Shown here: positions 25,708 through 33,625 of the stretch, one piece after another
Layout of the letters: each line of letters begins with the position of its first letter
Numbering within the stretch: position 1 is the stretch's first letter
Source of the DNA: Novosphingobium ginsenosidimutans
GTDB taxonomy: Bacteria; Pseudomonadota; Alphaproteobacteria; Sphingomonadales; Sphingomonadaceae
NCBI RefSeq assembly: GCF_007954425.1
Contig: NZ_CP042345.1
Coordinates: 744,001-808,000 of the forward strand
DNA: 64,000 bases
Direction: 5' to 3'
Made by a program: the position numbers and the translations under genes
The notes under the pieces: model-generated
The model's database searches: none
Told to the model about the DNA's origin: nothing
The model's input: the letters and a program-made list of their open reading frames with translations, nothing else

Positions 25708-26262
25708 ATGAGCATCAGGGACGCACAGCGCGAAGCGGTGATCGAACGGCTGGCCGGGCATCTGCTCGCGCACGGCCTCGCCCGGACCAGCCTGCGCCAG
25801 CTGGCCCAGGCTGCCGGCGTGAGCGACCGGATGCTGCTCTATTACTTTGCCGACAAAGCCGAGGTGCTGGCCGCCGTCATGGCGCGCGTGGCAGGCGAGC
25901 TTTCGCTGCGCCTGGCGGAAGCGATTCCCGATGGTGCGCCGCTGCGGCCGGCCGAACTGGTGCGCCGCGCCGCAGCCTTTACCACGGGGCCGGAAATGCG
26001 GCGCTTCATGGGATTGTGGGTCGAGGTTGTCGCCGCTGCCGCCCGCGGAGAGGTGCCCTTCCCGGCCATCGTGTCACAGGTCATGGCCGGATTTAGGCTG
26101 TGGGTCGATTCGCGGCTGGACCTGCCCCCGGGCGCTGATCGCGAGGGCACGGCCGCGGCAATCATCGCCGTGATCGACGGCCTCGCCCTGGTCGACATCT
26201 GCAGCGACGATGAGATTACCCCGCGCATGGCCGCGGCATTGTCAGCCCTGCTCGCCGAATAA
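25708..26262 (+). CDS. TetR/AcrR family transcriptional regulator
   Basis: A 184-residue repressor-type regulator. The N-terminal helix-turn-helix reads HGLARTSLRQLAQAAGVSDRMLLYYFADKAEVLAAV, the canonical TetR pattern, and the C-terminal ligand domain follows. The effector is unknown. It is divergent from two small membrane genes and lies behind a double palindrome that fits its own binding site. It converges on dnaA with an 85-bp gap. Confidence 0.88.
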   Translation: MSIRDAQREAVIERLAGHLLAHGLARTSLRQLAQAAGVSDRMLLYYFADKAEVLAAVMARVAGELSLRLAEAIPDGAPLRPAELVRRAAAFTTGPEMRRFMGLWVEVVAAAARGEVPFPAIVSQVMAGFRLWVDSRLDLPPGADREGTAAAIIAVIDGLALVDICSDDEITPRMAAALSALLAE

Positions 26263-26347
26263 CGCCGCGCGCAATGGCAGTGCATCACCCTGTGCACAAG
26301 TCTGTGCAAGGGGCGTTGAAACAATGCCAATCAGCGGTGGAAGATGC

Positions 26348-27841
26348 TCAACTTTCCAGCTGGCGCAGCAGGCTGCGCACATCGCCATCCATGTCGGCAT
26401 CGCGGGTACGCAGGTCTTCTATCAGGCGCACGGCGTGGATCACGGTCGAGTGATCGCGCCCGCCAAACTTGCGGCCGATTTCGGGATAGGAGCGCGGCGT
26501 CAGCACCTTGGCGAGATACATCGCCACCTGGCGCGGGCGAACCACCGCGCGGGCGCGGCGCTTGCTGGCCATTTCGGTCCGATCGACCCGGTAGAACTGG
26601 CATACGGTGCGCTGGATCTCGTCGATCGTGATGCGGCGGCGATTGGCCGAGAGAATATCGGTCAGCTGTTCCTCGGCCAACTGCAGTGACACGGCCTGGC
26701 CGGTCAGCTGGGCATAGGCAATCAGCTTGTTGAGCCCGCCGACCAGTTCGCGAACATTGCGGTTGATCGTGCGGGCGAGGAACTCGACCACGTCGCCCGG
26801 AACATGGCTGGGCGAAAAGCGCTGGAGCCGATGCTCCAGGATCGAGCGGCGCAGTTCGATGTCAGCCGGCTGGATATCGGCAACCAAGCCCATCGACAGG
26901 CGCGAGAGAAGCCGCTGCTCAACCCCGTCCAGCGCCTGTGGGGCGCGGTCGGCGGCGAAGACCAGCCGCTTGCCTTCGGCAAGCAGCGCATCGATCGTGT
27001 AGAGCAGTTCTTCCTGGGCCGAGGCCTTGCCGATAATGAACTGGATGTCATCGACCAGCAGCAGATCGAACCCGCGCAGCCGCGCCTTGAACTCGATCGT
27101 CTGGTTCTGGCGCAGCGCCTGGACGAATTCGACCATGAAGCGCTCAGCCGAGCAGTAGAAGATCCGCGCGCGCTGGTGATTGGCCAGATAGGCATGGCCG
27201 ATCGCGTGAAGCAGGTGGGTCTTGCCCTGGCCAGTCGCCGCCTTGAGATAGAGCGGGGCGAACTGCGGCGTTTCGGTTGCAGCCATGCGCTGGGCGGCAT
27301 TGCTGGCAAGGATGTTCGCGGCACCGGTCACGAAGCTGGCGAAAGTCAGCGAAGGATCGAGCCCGATCGGGCCCTGGCCGAGGGCACCCAGTTCGGCCGC
27401 GCCCATGCCCAGGGCATCGCCAGGTTGAGTAATCGGCGCGCCATCGTTGGCAGCGCGGCGGCCATCCTCGCGGCCGAGCCGCAGGCCGGGCATTGCGCGG
27501 CGGCCTGGCAAGACCGAGATCTTGACGGTGCGGATATCGGGCCGGGCGATCTTCCACGCGAGCGAGAGCCGATCGGCGAACCGGTCCGACACCCAGTTGG
27601 CCGCGAACTCGTTCGGCAGATAGAGGTCGAGCGTCCCGCTCTGCTTGCAGAGCGAGCCGAGCTGGATCGGCTTGATCCACTGGCTGTATAGCTGATTGCC
27701 CAGATCCTTGCGTAGACCGCGGCTGATATCAGCCCAGTCGGCAGCGAGATCGAGCGCTTCCTGTTCTTCCATCATGCGCTCTGCGTCAGCTCCGCCCTGC
27801 GCGGCCGGGCCGCGCGAATTGCCAATGTTTGGTCCCGACAC
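26348..27841 (-). CDS. dnaA: Chromosomal replication initiator DnaA
   Basis: The AAA+ initiator that binds DnaA boxes and opens oriC. Domain I is near residues 28-95 (ADWADISRGLRKDL...), then a Gly/Ala-rich linker, the AAA+ domain with Walker A ATGQGKTHL (about 202-210) and Walker B LLLVDDIQFI. Domain IV has the DnaA-box signature GRDHSTVIHAVRLIE. The frame opens at a GTG (27841), where AGGGG abuts the start; an ATG at 27775 is an equally plausible start, since the first 22 residues look poorly conserved. rpsT lies upstream, as in other alphaproteobacteria. Confidence 0.93.
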   Translation of the reverse strand: MSGPNIGNSRGPAAQGGADAERMMEEQEALDLAADWADISRGLRKDLGNQLYSQWIKPIQLGSLCKQSGTLDLYLPNEFAANWVSDRFADRLSLAWKIARPDIRTVKISVLPGRRAMPGLRLGREDGRRAANDGAPITQPGDALGMGAAELGALGQGPIGLDPSLTFASFVTGAANILASNAAQRMAATETPQFAPLYLKAATGQGKTHLLHAIGHAYLANHQRARIFYCSAERFMVEFVQALRQNQTIEFKARLRGFDLLLVDDIQFIIGKASAQEELLYTIDALLAEGKRLVFAADRAPQALDGVEQRLLSRLSMGLVADIQPADIELRRSILEHRLQRFSPSHVPGDVVEFLARTINRNVRELVGGLNKLIAYAQLTGQAVSLQLAEEQLTDILSANRRRITIDEIQRTVCQFYRVDRTEMASKRRARAVVRPRQVAMYLAKVLTPRSYPEIGRKFGGRDHSTVIHAVRLIEDLRTRDADMDGDVRSLLRQLES

Positions 27842-28183
27842 CCCTAGACCCCCGAAAATACATCCCCGCCGCGCGCCTCAACCGAGGGCAACGTTCGCCC
27901 ATTACCGGCCCCCAAAAACCGGCTAGGTCGCTTAATCTGTGTGCAAGGCCCGTTGCAGAATCTGCGCTGGGCTTGGGTGCTGTTATGCCCCGCTCACCGC
28001 ACAGAGCAAGGCGCGGATTGCAAAAAAACTGAAATAAATGGCCTTGACTCAGCAATGCTCGGGGCAATCCCGCAGGATGATGCTAAGTTTTTGTTAAGAA
28101 TAAGTAATTTTTCGGAGCTTAGTGCGAATCGCGGGAATCCGCCGATTGTTGCGCTGCCGCAAAATCTTGCTTTGACACAAAGC
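27842..28183. other. dnaA-rpsT intergenic region, locally AT-rich
   Basis: Together with the rpsT terminator and a 50-bp tail this 425-bp gap (27842-28266) is the longest gene-free stretch in the window. 28020-28190 is strikingly AT-rich for this genome, with runs such as CAAAAAAACTGAAATAAATG and GTTAAGAATAAGTAATTTTT. It should hold the dnaA promoter. I see no perfect TTATCCACA DnaA box, so an origin call is not supported by eye. Confidence 0.5.
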
Positions 28184-28216
28184 AAAAGGGCCGGTGGCTG
28201 AACCACCGGCCCCTTT
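28184..28216 (-). terminator. Intrinsic terminator of rpsT
   Basis: Read on the - strand after rpsT, GGGGCCGGTGG and CCACCGGCCC form a GC-rich stem around a 5-nt loop (TTCAG), followed by TTTTGCTTT. The stem and T-run lie about 50 bp past the rpsT stop, a standard rho-independent terminator. Confidence 0.8.
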
Positions 28217-28266
28217 GCGAGGTTGTTCCTATTTCGTGCTGCCGATCCGCGAATCGGCGGCCCGAA

Positions 28267-28527
28267 TCAGAGCGCCGAAACGCGCTTCGTCAGGCGGGCA
28301 AACTTGCGGGCAGCGGTGTTCTTGTGGAGCACGCCGCGGGCCACACCGCGCTGCAGTTCCGGCTGGGCCGCCTTCAGCGCTTCGGCTGCGGCTGCCTTGT
28401 CACCACCGGCAAGGGCGGCTTCGACCTTCTTCACAAAGGTGCGGATACGGCCCAGACGGTTGCCGTTGATTTCTGCGCGCTTCTCGTTGCGACGGATGCG
28501 CTTCTTGGCTTGCGGCGTATTGGCCAT
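28267..28527 (-). CDS. rpsT: 30S ribosomal protein S20
   Basis: An 86-residue basic protein starting [20 protein letters not shown], characteristic of bS20, which binds 16S rRNA early in small-subunit assembly. It ends [16 protein letters not shown] lies 6 nt before the ATG; the longer open frame upstream is not conserved-looking. A promoter candidate (28626-28653) and an intrinsic terminator (28184-28216) bracket it, so it looks monocistronic. Confidence 0.96.
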   Translation of the reverse strand: MANTPQAKKRIRRNEKRAEINGNRLGRIRTFVKKVEAALAGGDKAAAAEALKAAQPELQRGVARGVLHKNTAARKFARLTKRVSAL

Positions 28528-28625
28528 GTCAGTCCTTCTTGTGGCTGCCAGGCGCAGCCCGATTCTGGTTAGAATTTCGCACAAAATCGCGGGGCCTGAA
28601 CGAGTCATGCCCGCGGAAAGCGCGG

Positions 28626-28653
28626 CCCTTAACCGGGCAAAGCCGAATCGTCA
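28626..28653 (-). promoter_or_regulatory. Candidate promoter of rpsT
   Basis: On the - strand TTGACG (28648-28653) and TTAAGG (28626-28631) are separated by 16 bp, about 100 bp before the rpsT ATG, in the 192-bp gap after mutM. The arrangement parallels the rpmH promoter candidate. Confidence 0.45.
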
Positions 28654-28719
28654 ACCGAAGAGAGTGACCGACGTAGACCAGGCCCGTGCATCACCGCCCG
28701 CTGTCATGCGGACAAAACC

Positions 28720-29535
28720 CTACTTTTGGCACTTGGCGCAGTGCCAGGTGCTGCGACCGCCCTGCGGAAAGCGTTGCACCGGGGCCCCACACCGCGTGCA
28801 ATCCTCTCCCGCCCGGTCGTAGACATCGAATTGCTTGGAGAAATAGCCGAGTTGTCCATCCGGCTGCGCATAGTCGCGCAGGGTCGATCCGCCTGCCTCG
28901 ATCGCCTCGGCAATTACCGCTTTGATGGCGGGTACCAGTCGGGTCAGCGCGGGTCCGCTGACCCGGCCTGCGGCCTTGCGCGGGTCGATTCCGGCGCGGA
29001 ACAGCGCCTCGCAGACATAGATGTTGCCCAATCCAGCGACGATCCGCTGATCGAGCAGCATCAGCTTGATCGCCGCACTACGCCCCGCCAGGGCCGACTT
29101 GAGGTGCGCCGCAGTAAGTTCTTCACCCAGCGGCTCTGGCCCCATCGCGGCGAAAGTCGGCCATTCCTCCAGAGCCCCTTCATCTACGAGGTCAACCGAA
29201 CCGAACCGGCGCGGGTCGTTGAGCGCAAGCACATGGCCTGAGGCCGTTTCCAGCACGAGGTGATCGTGCGCACCGATATCCTCTGGGTCGATCCGCCACC
29301 GCCCCGACATGCCAAGGTGGAACACGAGGCTCCGTCCGCGATCGGTATGGATCAAGCCGTACTTGGCCCGGCGTCCCATCCCACTGACCGTGGCTCCGGT
29401 CAGCGCCTGGACCAGGTCAGTCGGAAAGGGCCTGCGCAGGTCCGCCCGGCGTGGTTCAACCCGCACCAGCCGCGCGCCGTCGAGATAACGCGCCAGGCCG
29501 CGAACCGTGGTTTCAACTTCAGGTAATTCAGGCAT
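28720..29535 (-). CDS. mutM: Formamidopyrimidine-DNA glycosylase
   Basis: Removes 8-oxoguanine and FapyG and cuts the abasic site. The mature protein would start PELPEVETTVRGL with the catalytic Pro and Glu. The mid-protein helix-two-turn-helix contains AGLGNIYVCEALFRAGIDP, and the C-terminal zinc finger is CTRCGAPVQRF...TWHCAKCQK. The frame extends to 29697, but only ATG 29535 gives the obligatory N-terminal Pro; the upstream part is repeat sequence. It ends 192 bp before rpsT. Length is 271 residues. Confidence 0.96.
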   Translation of the reverse strand: MPELPEVETTVRGLARYLDGARLVRVEPRRADLRRPFPTDLVQALTGATVSGMGRRAKYGLIHTDRGRSLVFHLGMSGRWRIDPEDIGAHDHLVLETASGHVLALNDPRRFGSVDLVDEGALEEWPTFAAMGPEPLGEELTAAHLKSALAGRSAAIKLMLLDQRIVAGLGNIYVCEALFRAGIDPRKAAGRVSGPALTRLVPAIKAVIAEAIEAGGSTLRDYAQPDGQLGYFSKQFDVYDRAGEDCTRCGAPVQRFPQGGRSTWHCAKCQK

Positions 29536-29578
29536 TGGTTTCCTTGCGAGTGCGCCCATGACATCCGTCATGGGCTTG

Positions 29579-29663
29579 GCATCACCAGCCCGCTCCCCCA
29601 CCCGGCCTCCCATAGGATACCCTAGGTTCTGGGAGGCCGGGTGGGGGAGCGGGCTGGCGATGC
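29579..29663. repeat. Large palindrome, copy A of the ubiE-flanking repeat
   Basis: Arms of 34 bp (29579-29612 and 29630-29663) pair with one mismatch around a 17-nt loop (TAGGATACCCTAGGTTC). It lies between the divergent mutM and ubiE genes. The inner stem is GGCCTCCCA/TGGGAGGCC, and the outer arm contains CCCGCTCCCCCACCC. Just outside are two smaller hairpins, CCCATGAC/GTCATGGG (29556-29576 region) and CCGCC-GTGA-GGCGG (about 29666-29679). It is related to copy B at 30512-30638. Confidence 0.85.
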
Positions 29664-29735
29664 ATCCGCCGTGAGGCGGACAAGTCGCTGCATACATCCT
29701 TTCCGCCGCGCCGAAACTACCCTAAGGGCCAGCCC

Positions 29736-30467
29736 ATGAGCGAACAGGTTTCCTTTGGCTACGAAGAGGTCTCTCCCGAGGAGAAGACCGAGCGCGTCGG
29801 TGCGGTGTTTTCTAGCGTCGCCAAGAAATACGACGTGATGAACGATGCCATGTCGGTTGGGATGCACCGGCTGTGGAAAGACAAGTTCGTCCGCCGCGTG
29901 AAGCCCCGCCCGGGTGAGCAGATCCTCGACATGGCAGGCGGCACGGGTGACATCGCCTTCCGCTTGGCAGCCCAGGGTGCGCAGGTCACCGTTTCCGACA
30001 TCAACCAGGACATGCTGGACGTTGGCATAGAGCGCGCCATGGAGCGCGGCCTTGATGGCCTGGTCTGGTCGCGCCAGAACGCCGAGGAACTGAGCTTCCC
30101 CAGCCGTTTCTTCGATGCCTATACCATTGCCTTCGGCATCCGGAATGTCACCCGGATCGATCACGCTCTGGCCGAGGCGCACCGCGTGCTGAAGCATGGC
30201 GGGCGGTTCTACTGCCTGGAATTCTCGACCACCGAATGGCCCGGCTTCAAGGAGGTCTATGACCTCTATTCGCACAAGCTGGTGCCGAAGATCGGTGAGG
30301 CGATTGCCGGCGATGCCGATTCCTATCGCTACCTGATCGAATCGATCCGCCGCTTCCCAACCATGCCCGAATTCGAGCAAATGATCCGCGCGGCCGGCTT
30401 TACCCGCACCAAGGTTGAACCGATCCTGGGCGGCCTGGTAGCCATTCACAGCGGCTGGAAGATTTGA
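29736..30467 (+). CDS. ubiE: Ubiquinone/menaquinone C-methyltransferase UbiE
   Basis: A SAM-dependent class I methyltransferase of the ubiquinone (and menaquinone) pathway, 243 residues. Motifs are VAKKYDVMNDAMSVGMHRLW (family signature), the SAM loop ILDMAGGTGDIAFRLAAQG, and the UbiE signature AFGIRNVT and RVLKHGGRFYCLEFS. No menaquinone genes are seen here, so a ubiquinone role is more likely in this aerobic group. It is followed by ubiB, with repeat copy B in between. Confidence 0.95.
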   Translation: MSEQVSFGYEEVSPEEKTERVGAVFSSVAKKYDVMNDAMSVGMHRLWKDKFVRRVKPRPGEQILDMAGGTGDIAFRLAAQGAQVTVSDINQDMLDVGIERAMERGLDGLVWSRQNAEELSFPSRFFDAYTIAFGIRNVTRIDHALAEAHRVLKHGGRFYCLEFSTTEWPGFKEVYDLYSHKLVPKIGEAIAGDADSYRYLIESIRRFPTMPEFEQMIRAAGFTRTKVEPILGGLVAIHSGWKI

Positions 30468-30511
30468 CGTGGATTATGCGATGATCGCGCCCAGCAAAGC
30501 TGTGCGCCCGC

Positions 30512-30638
30512 GCATCACCGGCCCGCTCCCGTCCGAGGTGCAAGAAAATGTCCGGGGGACATTTTCGCCGAAGGGGCCGGCCTCCCAAAACCTAGGTTAC
30601 CCTATGGGTGGCTGGGTGGGGGAGCGGGCCGGTGATGC
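30512..30638. repeat. Nested inverted repeat, copy B, between ubiE and ubiB
   Basis: Perfect 19-bp terminal inverted repeats (GCATCACCGGCCCGCTCCC, 30512-30530, and its complement, 30620-30638) enclose a hairpin GAAAATGTCC-GGG-GGACATTTTC (30544-30566) and a weaker stem around the same loop found in copy A. A further CCCGCC-GTGA-GGCGGG hairpin follows at about 30640-30655, just before ubiB. The loop core (AACCTAGGTTACCCTA) lies in reverse orientation to that of copy A relative to the flanking arm. Confidence 0.8.
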
Positions 30639-30662
30639 TCCCGCCGTGAGGCGGGCAAAGAT

Positions 30663-32219
30663 ATGACCCGTCCGGCGACTCATTTGCTGCGATTGCTGCG
30701 CTGGGGCCGAACCCTGGCCCGCCACGGCGCGCTGCGCGGGATCGAGCAGGACCGCAATACGCCGCCGCCGGTCAAGCGGCTGTTCCGTCTGGCCCGGCTC
30801 GGTACGTTCCAGCCGCGCGTACCGGACTATGCCGGGGCGTTTCAGGCGATCGGCCCGGCAGCGATCAAGCTGGGCCAAACGCTGGCGACCCGGCCCGACC
30901 TGGTCGGCGAGGAAGCCGCCTATAACCTGCTGAGCCTGCAGGACAGCCTGCCGCCGGTGCCCTTCGCCTCGATCAGCGCGGAGATCGAGGCCAGCTTCGG
31001 CAAGCCGCTGGATGCCCTGTTCGCCAGCATCGACCCGGTCCCGGTGGGGGCGGCTTCGATTGCACAGGTCCACAAGGGCGTCACCACCGATGGCCGCACC
31101 GTCGCCATCAAGGTGCTGCGCCCCGGCATCCGTGAGAAATTCGCCGCCGATATCGAGACCTACGAATGGGCCGCAGCCCATCTCGAGGCATTGGGCGGCG
31201 AAGCTGCACGCCTGCGCCCGCGCCTGGTCATTGCCAACCTCAAGCGCTGGACCATGCGCGAGCTGGACCTGCGGCGCGAGGCGGCCTCCGCCTCCGAACT
31301 CGCCGATGCGATGAAGGGCTTCGAAGGCTATCGCATTCCCGCGATCGATTGGGATCGGACCAACGGCCGGGTCATGACGATCGAGTGGATCGACGGGATC
31401 AAAATCAGTGACCGCGCGGCGCTGGAGGCCAGCGGGGTGGACCTGCCGGAACTCGCTAGCCGCCTCGTTATCGCCTTTCTGACCCAGGCGATCAGCTATG
31501 GCTACTTCCATGCCGACATGCACCAGGGCAACCTGTTCGTACAGCCGGACGGGACCATCGCCGCGATCGACTTTGGCATCATGGGCCGGATCGACCGACG
31601 CGCACGCTACTGGCTGGCTGAGATCCTCTATGGCCTGACCACGGGCAATTACCGCCGCGTCGCCGAAATCCATTTCGAGGCGCAATACGTGCCGAGCTAT
31701 CATTCGGTCGACGAGTTTGCGACCGCGCTGCGCGCCGTCGGCGAACCCATGCGCGGCAAGCCGGTGAGCGAACTGTCGGTCGGGCAGATGCTGGACGGCC
31801 TCTTCGCGATCACCCGCGATTTCGACATGCAGACCCAGCCGCATTTGCTGCTGCTGCAGAAGACCATGGTGATGGTTGAAGGTCTGGCCACGGCGCTGCA
31901 CCCTGGCATCAACATGTGGGACACGTCCGGCCCCTTCGTAAAGAACTGGATCCGCGACGAGCTGGGCCCCGAGGCAGCACTGGCCGACCGGCTCAAGGAA
32001 GACGGCGAAACCCTGTTGCGGCTGCCCGGCCTGCTCCGCCGGCTGGAGGAGCAGTTCCCGCCGAAGGGCGGTGCCCCCGAACAACCGCCGCTGCCCGACA
32101 TCGAACTGGTCTGGGACCGCCGGCAGGCAAGCGCAGGGCGCGGCTGGGGCGGCTATCTGCTGGCGCTGCTGGCGGGCGGTGCGGCGGTCTGGGGCGCAGG
32201 CCTCGCGGGCTGGCTCTGA
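30663..32219 (+). CDS. ubiB: UbiB-type ABC1/ADCK atypical kinase
   Basis: A 518-residue ABC1 protein needed for ubiquinone biosynthesis; family members are ATPases that help extract or present CoQ intermediates at the membrane. It has the KxGQ motif (KLGQTLATRPD), the Ala-rich loop AASIAQVH, the nucleotide Lys in VAIKVLRPG, and the metal-binding AIDFGIMGRIDRR. The C-terminal hydrophobic end (GGYLLALLAGGAAVWGAGLAGWL) is one or two membrane helices. It follows ubiE on the same strand, with repeat copy B between them. Confidence 0.94.
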   Translation: MTRPATHLLRLLRWGRTLARHGALRGIEQDRNTPPPVKRLFRLARLGTFQPRVPDYAGAFQAIGPAAIKLGQTLATRPDLVGEEAAYNLLSLQDSLPPVPFASISAEIEASFGKPLDALFASIDPVPVGAASIAQVHKGVTTDGRTVAIKVLRPGIREKFAADIETYEWAAAHLEALGGEAARLRPRLVIANLKRWTMRELDLRREAASASELADAMKGFEGYRIPAIDWDRTNGRVMTIEWIDGIKISDRAALEASGVDLPELASRLVIAFLTQAISYGYFHADMHQGNLFVQPDGTIAAIDFGIMGRIDRRARYWLAEILYGLTTGNYRRVAEIHFEAQYVPSYHSVDEFATALRAVGEPMRGKPVSELSVGQMLDGLFAITRDFDMQTQPHLLLLQKTMVMVEGLATALHPGINMWDTSGPFVKNWIRDELGPEAALADRLKEDGETLLRLPGLLRRLEEQFPPKGGAPEQPPLPDIELVWDRRQASAGRGWGGYLLALLAGGAAVWGAGLAGWL

Positions 32220-32223
32220 GGCC

Positions 32224-32502
32224 ATGGACCTCGACGCCCTGATCCTGCACTTCTTCGGGACCGAAGACCCGGCCGAACTGACCGAGGCGGATTATGACCG
32301 GGCGCTGGAAAAGCTGAAGATCGGCTTTGGGGTTGAGCGCGAACCAGGCCGCAAGTTTGCGCTGTGGACGCTAATGGAGGCGCTGGGCGTGGCGCCGCTG
32401 CCGGCCGAGGCTTTTGCCCAGGAACCGCTGCTGAAGGCTGCCGCGGAGGACTACCTCAAAGCCGCTTTCCGCATGGAGCGCCATGGGGATGAAGAAGCTT
32501 AG
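32224..32502 (+). CDS. Small hypothetical protein of 92 residues
   Basis: An acidic, soluble, alpha-helical-looking protein (LTEADYDRALEKLKIGFGVE ... FALWTLMEALG). No family is recognised. The first ATG is 4 bp after the ubiB stop, so it is probably translated with it. The longer open frame upstream is ubiB shadow. It lies just before a GC-rich palindrome and the phosphatase gene. Confidence 0.7.
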   Translation: MDLDALILHFFGTEDPAELTEADYDRALEKLKIGFGVEREPGRKFALWTLMEALGVAPLPAEAFAQEPLLKAAAEDYLKAAFRMERHGDEEA

Positions 32503-32514
32503 GCGCTTCCTGTC

Positions 32515-32603
32515 CCCCTCCCGCCTGCGGGAGGGGTTAGGGGTGGGCCCTGTTATTGTAGCGGGAAGGGCCCACCCCCGGCCCCTCCCGCAAGCGGGAG
32601 GGG
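32515..32603. repeat. GC-rich nested palindrome (family 2, copy 1)
   Basis: 36-bp arms (32515-32550 and 32568-32603) pair with about 4 mismatches around a 17-nt loop. Each arm is itself a hairpin, CCCCTCCCGC-nT-GCGGGAGGGG. The right arm ends GCGGGAGGGG 6 nt before the phosphatase ATG (32610), so it probably doubles as the Shine-Dalgarno. The same hairpin core recurs at 59228-59327. Confidence 0.85.
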
Positions 32604-32609
32604 TGATCG

Positions 32610-33074
32610 ATGACTGAACCAGCCGTGCTGTTTGTCTGCCTGGGCAATATCTGCCGCTCGCCAATGGCAGAGGGCGCCTTTCGCGCCGCCGCCGCGGCAG
32701 CCGGCCTGAACATCCGCATCGATAGCGCCGGGACCGCCGCCTATCACGTTGGCGATCCACCCGATCCCCGCGCGCAGGAAACGGCGCGCAAATATGGGGC
32801 CGAGATCGGCGGCCTGCGCGGACGGCAACTTGTCGCCGAGGACTTCCGCCGCTTCACCCACGTGCTGGTGATGGACCATTCCAACCTCGCCAACGCCCAG
32901 GCGATCGTGCCGGACGATGCAATTACGCAGCCGCAGTTGCTGCTTGATCTGGTGCCGGGCCGCGCAGGCGCAGCAGTGGCCGATCCCTATTACGGCGGCG
33001 AGGAGCATTTCGAGGACACCTGGGCCGATGTCAGCCAGGCAGCAGCCGCATTGGTCGAGGCGCTGCGACGATGA
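32610..33074 (+). CDS. Low-molecular-weight protein-tyrosine phosphatase
   Basis: A 154-residue LMW-PTP. The P-loop VCLGNICRSPMAEG holds the catalytic Cys and Arg (C-x5-R), and the general acid is the Asp of ADPYYGGEEHF. The spacing and length are standard. It may act on a tyrosine kinase for exopolysaccharide or stress control, or with arsenate; none of these is nearby. The ATG sits 6 nt after a repeat-derived purine-rich stretch. It overlaps the next gene by 4 nt. Confidence 0.92.
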   Translation: MTEPAVLFVCLGNICRSPMAEGAFRAAAAAAGLNIRIDSAGTAAYHVGDPPDPRAQETARKYGAEIGGLRGRQLVAEDFRRFTHVLVMDHSNLANAQAIVPDDAITQPQLLLDLVPGRAGAAVADPYYGGEEHFEDTWADVSQAAAALVEALRR

Positions 33075-33538
33075 GTCACGAAAGTGTTGTCGCCTGGCTG
33101 GCGCAGCACGCGCCGGACATCCGGCTGATCGACCAGGCCCAGTCAACCGCCACCGTGGCTGAAGCCGCAGCGACCCTGGGGGTCGAACCGGGCCGAATAG
33201 CCAAGACTCTGGCCTTCCGGGTGGGCGATATGCCTTACCTCTTGGTGACACGCGGCGATGCGCGGCTGGATAATGCGCGCTGCAAGGCCGAACTGGGCGG
33301 ACGGCCGCGCATGCTCGATCCCGATGAGACGCTGGCGCTGACCGGCCACGCCGTGGGCGGGGTCTGCCCCTTTGGCCTGGCGACGGAATTGCCGATCCTG
33401 GCTGACCGCTCGCTACTGGCCTATCCGACCGTCTTCCCGGCCGCTGGATCGCGCACCTCTTCGGTTGAACTGGAACCCCAGCGCCTCGTCAATCTGGTCG
33501 GAGCGCGCTGGGTCGAGATCTGCAAGCTTCCCGAATGA
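33071..33538 (+). CDS. ybaK: YbaK/ProX-type aminoacyl-tRNA deacylase
   Basis: A trans-editing protein of the INS/YbaK superfamily that hydrolyses mischarged tRNA, commonly Cys-tRNA(Pro) or Ala-tRNA(Pro). The family core is visible: IAKTLAFRVGDMPYLLVTRGD, ALTGHAVGGVCPFGL, and the end YPTVFPAAGSRTSSVELE. 155 residues is normal. The ATG overlaps the phosphatase stop (ATGA), and the stop TGA abuts the terminator of the opposing TonB receptor gene. Which tRNA it edits is not clear. Confidence 0.88.
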   Translation: MSHESVVAWLAQHAPDIRLIDQAQSTATVAEAAATLGVEPGRIAKTLAFRVGDMPYLLVTRGDARLDNARCKAELGGRPRMLDPDETLALTGHAVGGVCPFGLATELPILADRSLLAYPTVFPAAGSRTSSVELEPQRLVNLVGARWVEICKLPE

Positions 33539-33571
33539 AAAGAGGGCGGCAAGGTTGCCCCTACCGCCCTC
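33538..33571 (-). terminator. Intrinsic terminator of the TonB-receptor gene
   Basis: On the - strand GAGGGCGG and CCGCCCTC form an 8-bp stem (33542-33571) followed by TTTT (33538-33541). It begins about 55 bp beyond the receptor stop at 33626 and overlaps the last base of ybaK. A second stem, GGAGCC-TGTC-GGCTCC, lies between the stop and this terminator. Confidence 0.65.
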
Positions 33572-33625
33572 CATCAAGTCAGCCTTCTCCGGAGCCTGTC
33601 GGCTCCCGGGGCCTCCTCTCCAACT

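Noticed and set aside
26290..26312. TGTGCACAAG and TGTGCAAGG repeats beyond the end of dnaA, with a similar TGTGTGCAAGG at 27948
   Set aside because: Too far from the DnaA-box consensus and too few to call boxes; may be chance.
28085..28112. CtrA-like TTAA-N7-TAAT near dnaA
   Set aside because: Only a partial match in AT-rich sequence, where such matches are expected.
27842..28183. Replication origin next to dnaA
   Set aside because: AT-rich, but no perfect or one-mismatch TTATCCACA boxes were seen and skew cannot be judged by eye; kept only as an AT-rich gap.
29536..29697. Longer mutM start
   Set aside because: MutM needs Pro directly after the initiator Met; the extension is palindromic repeat sequence.
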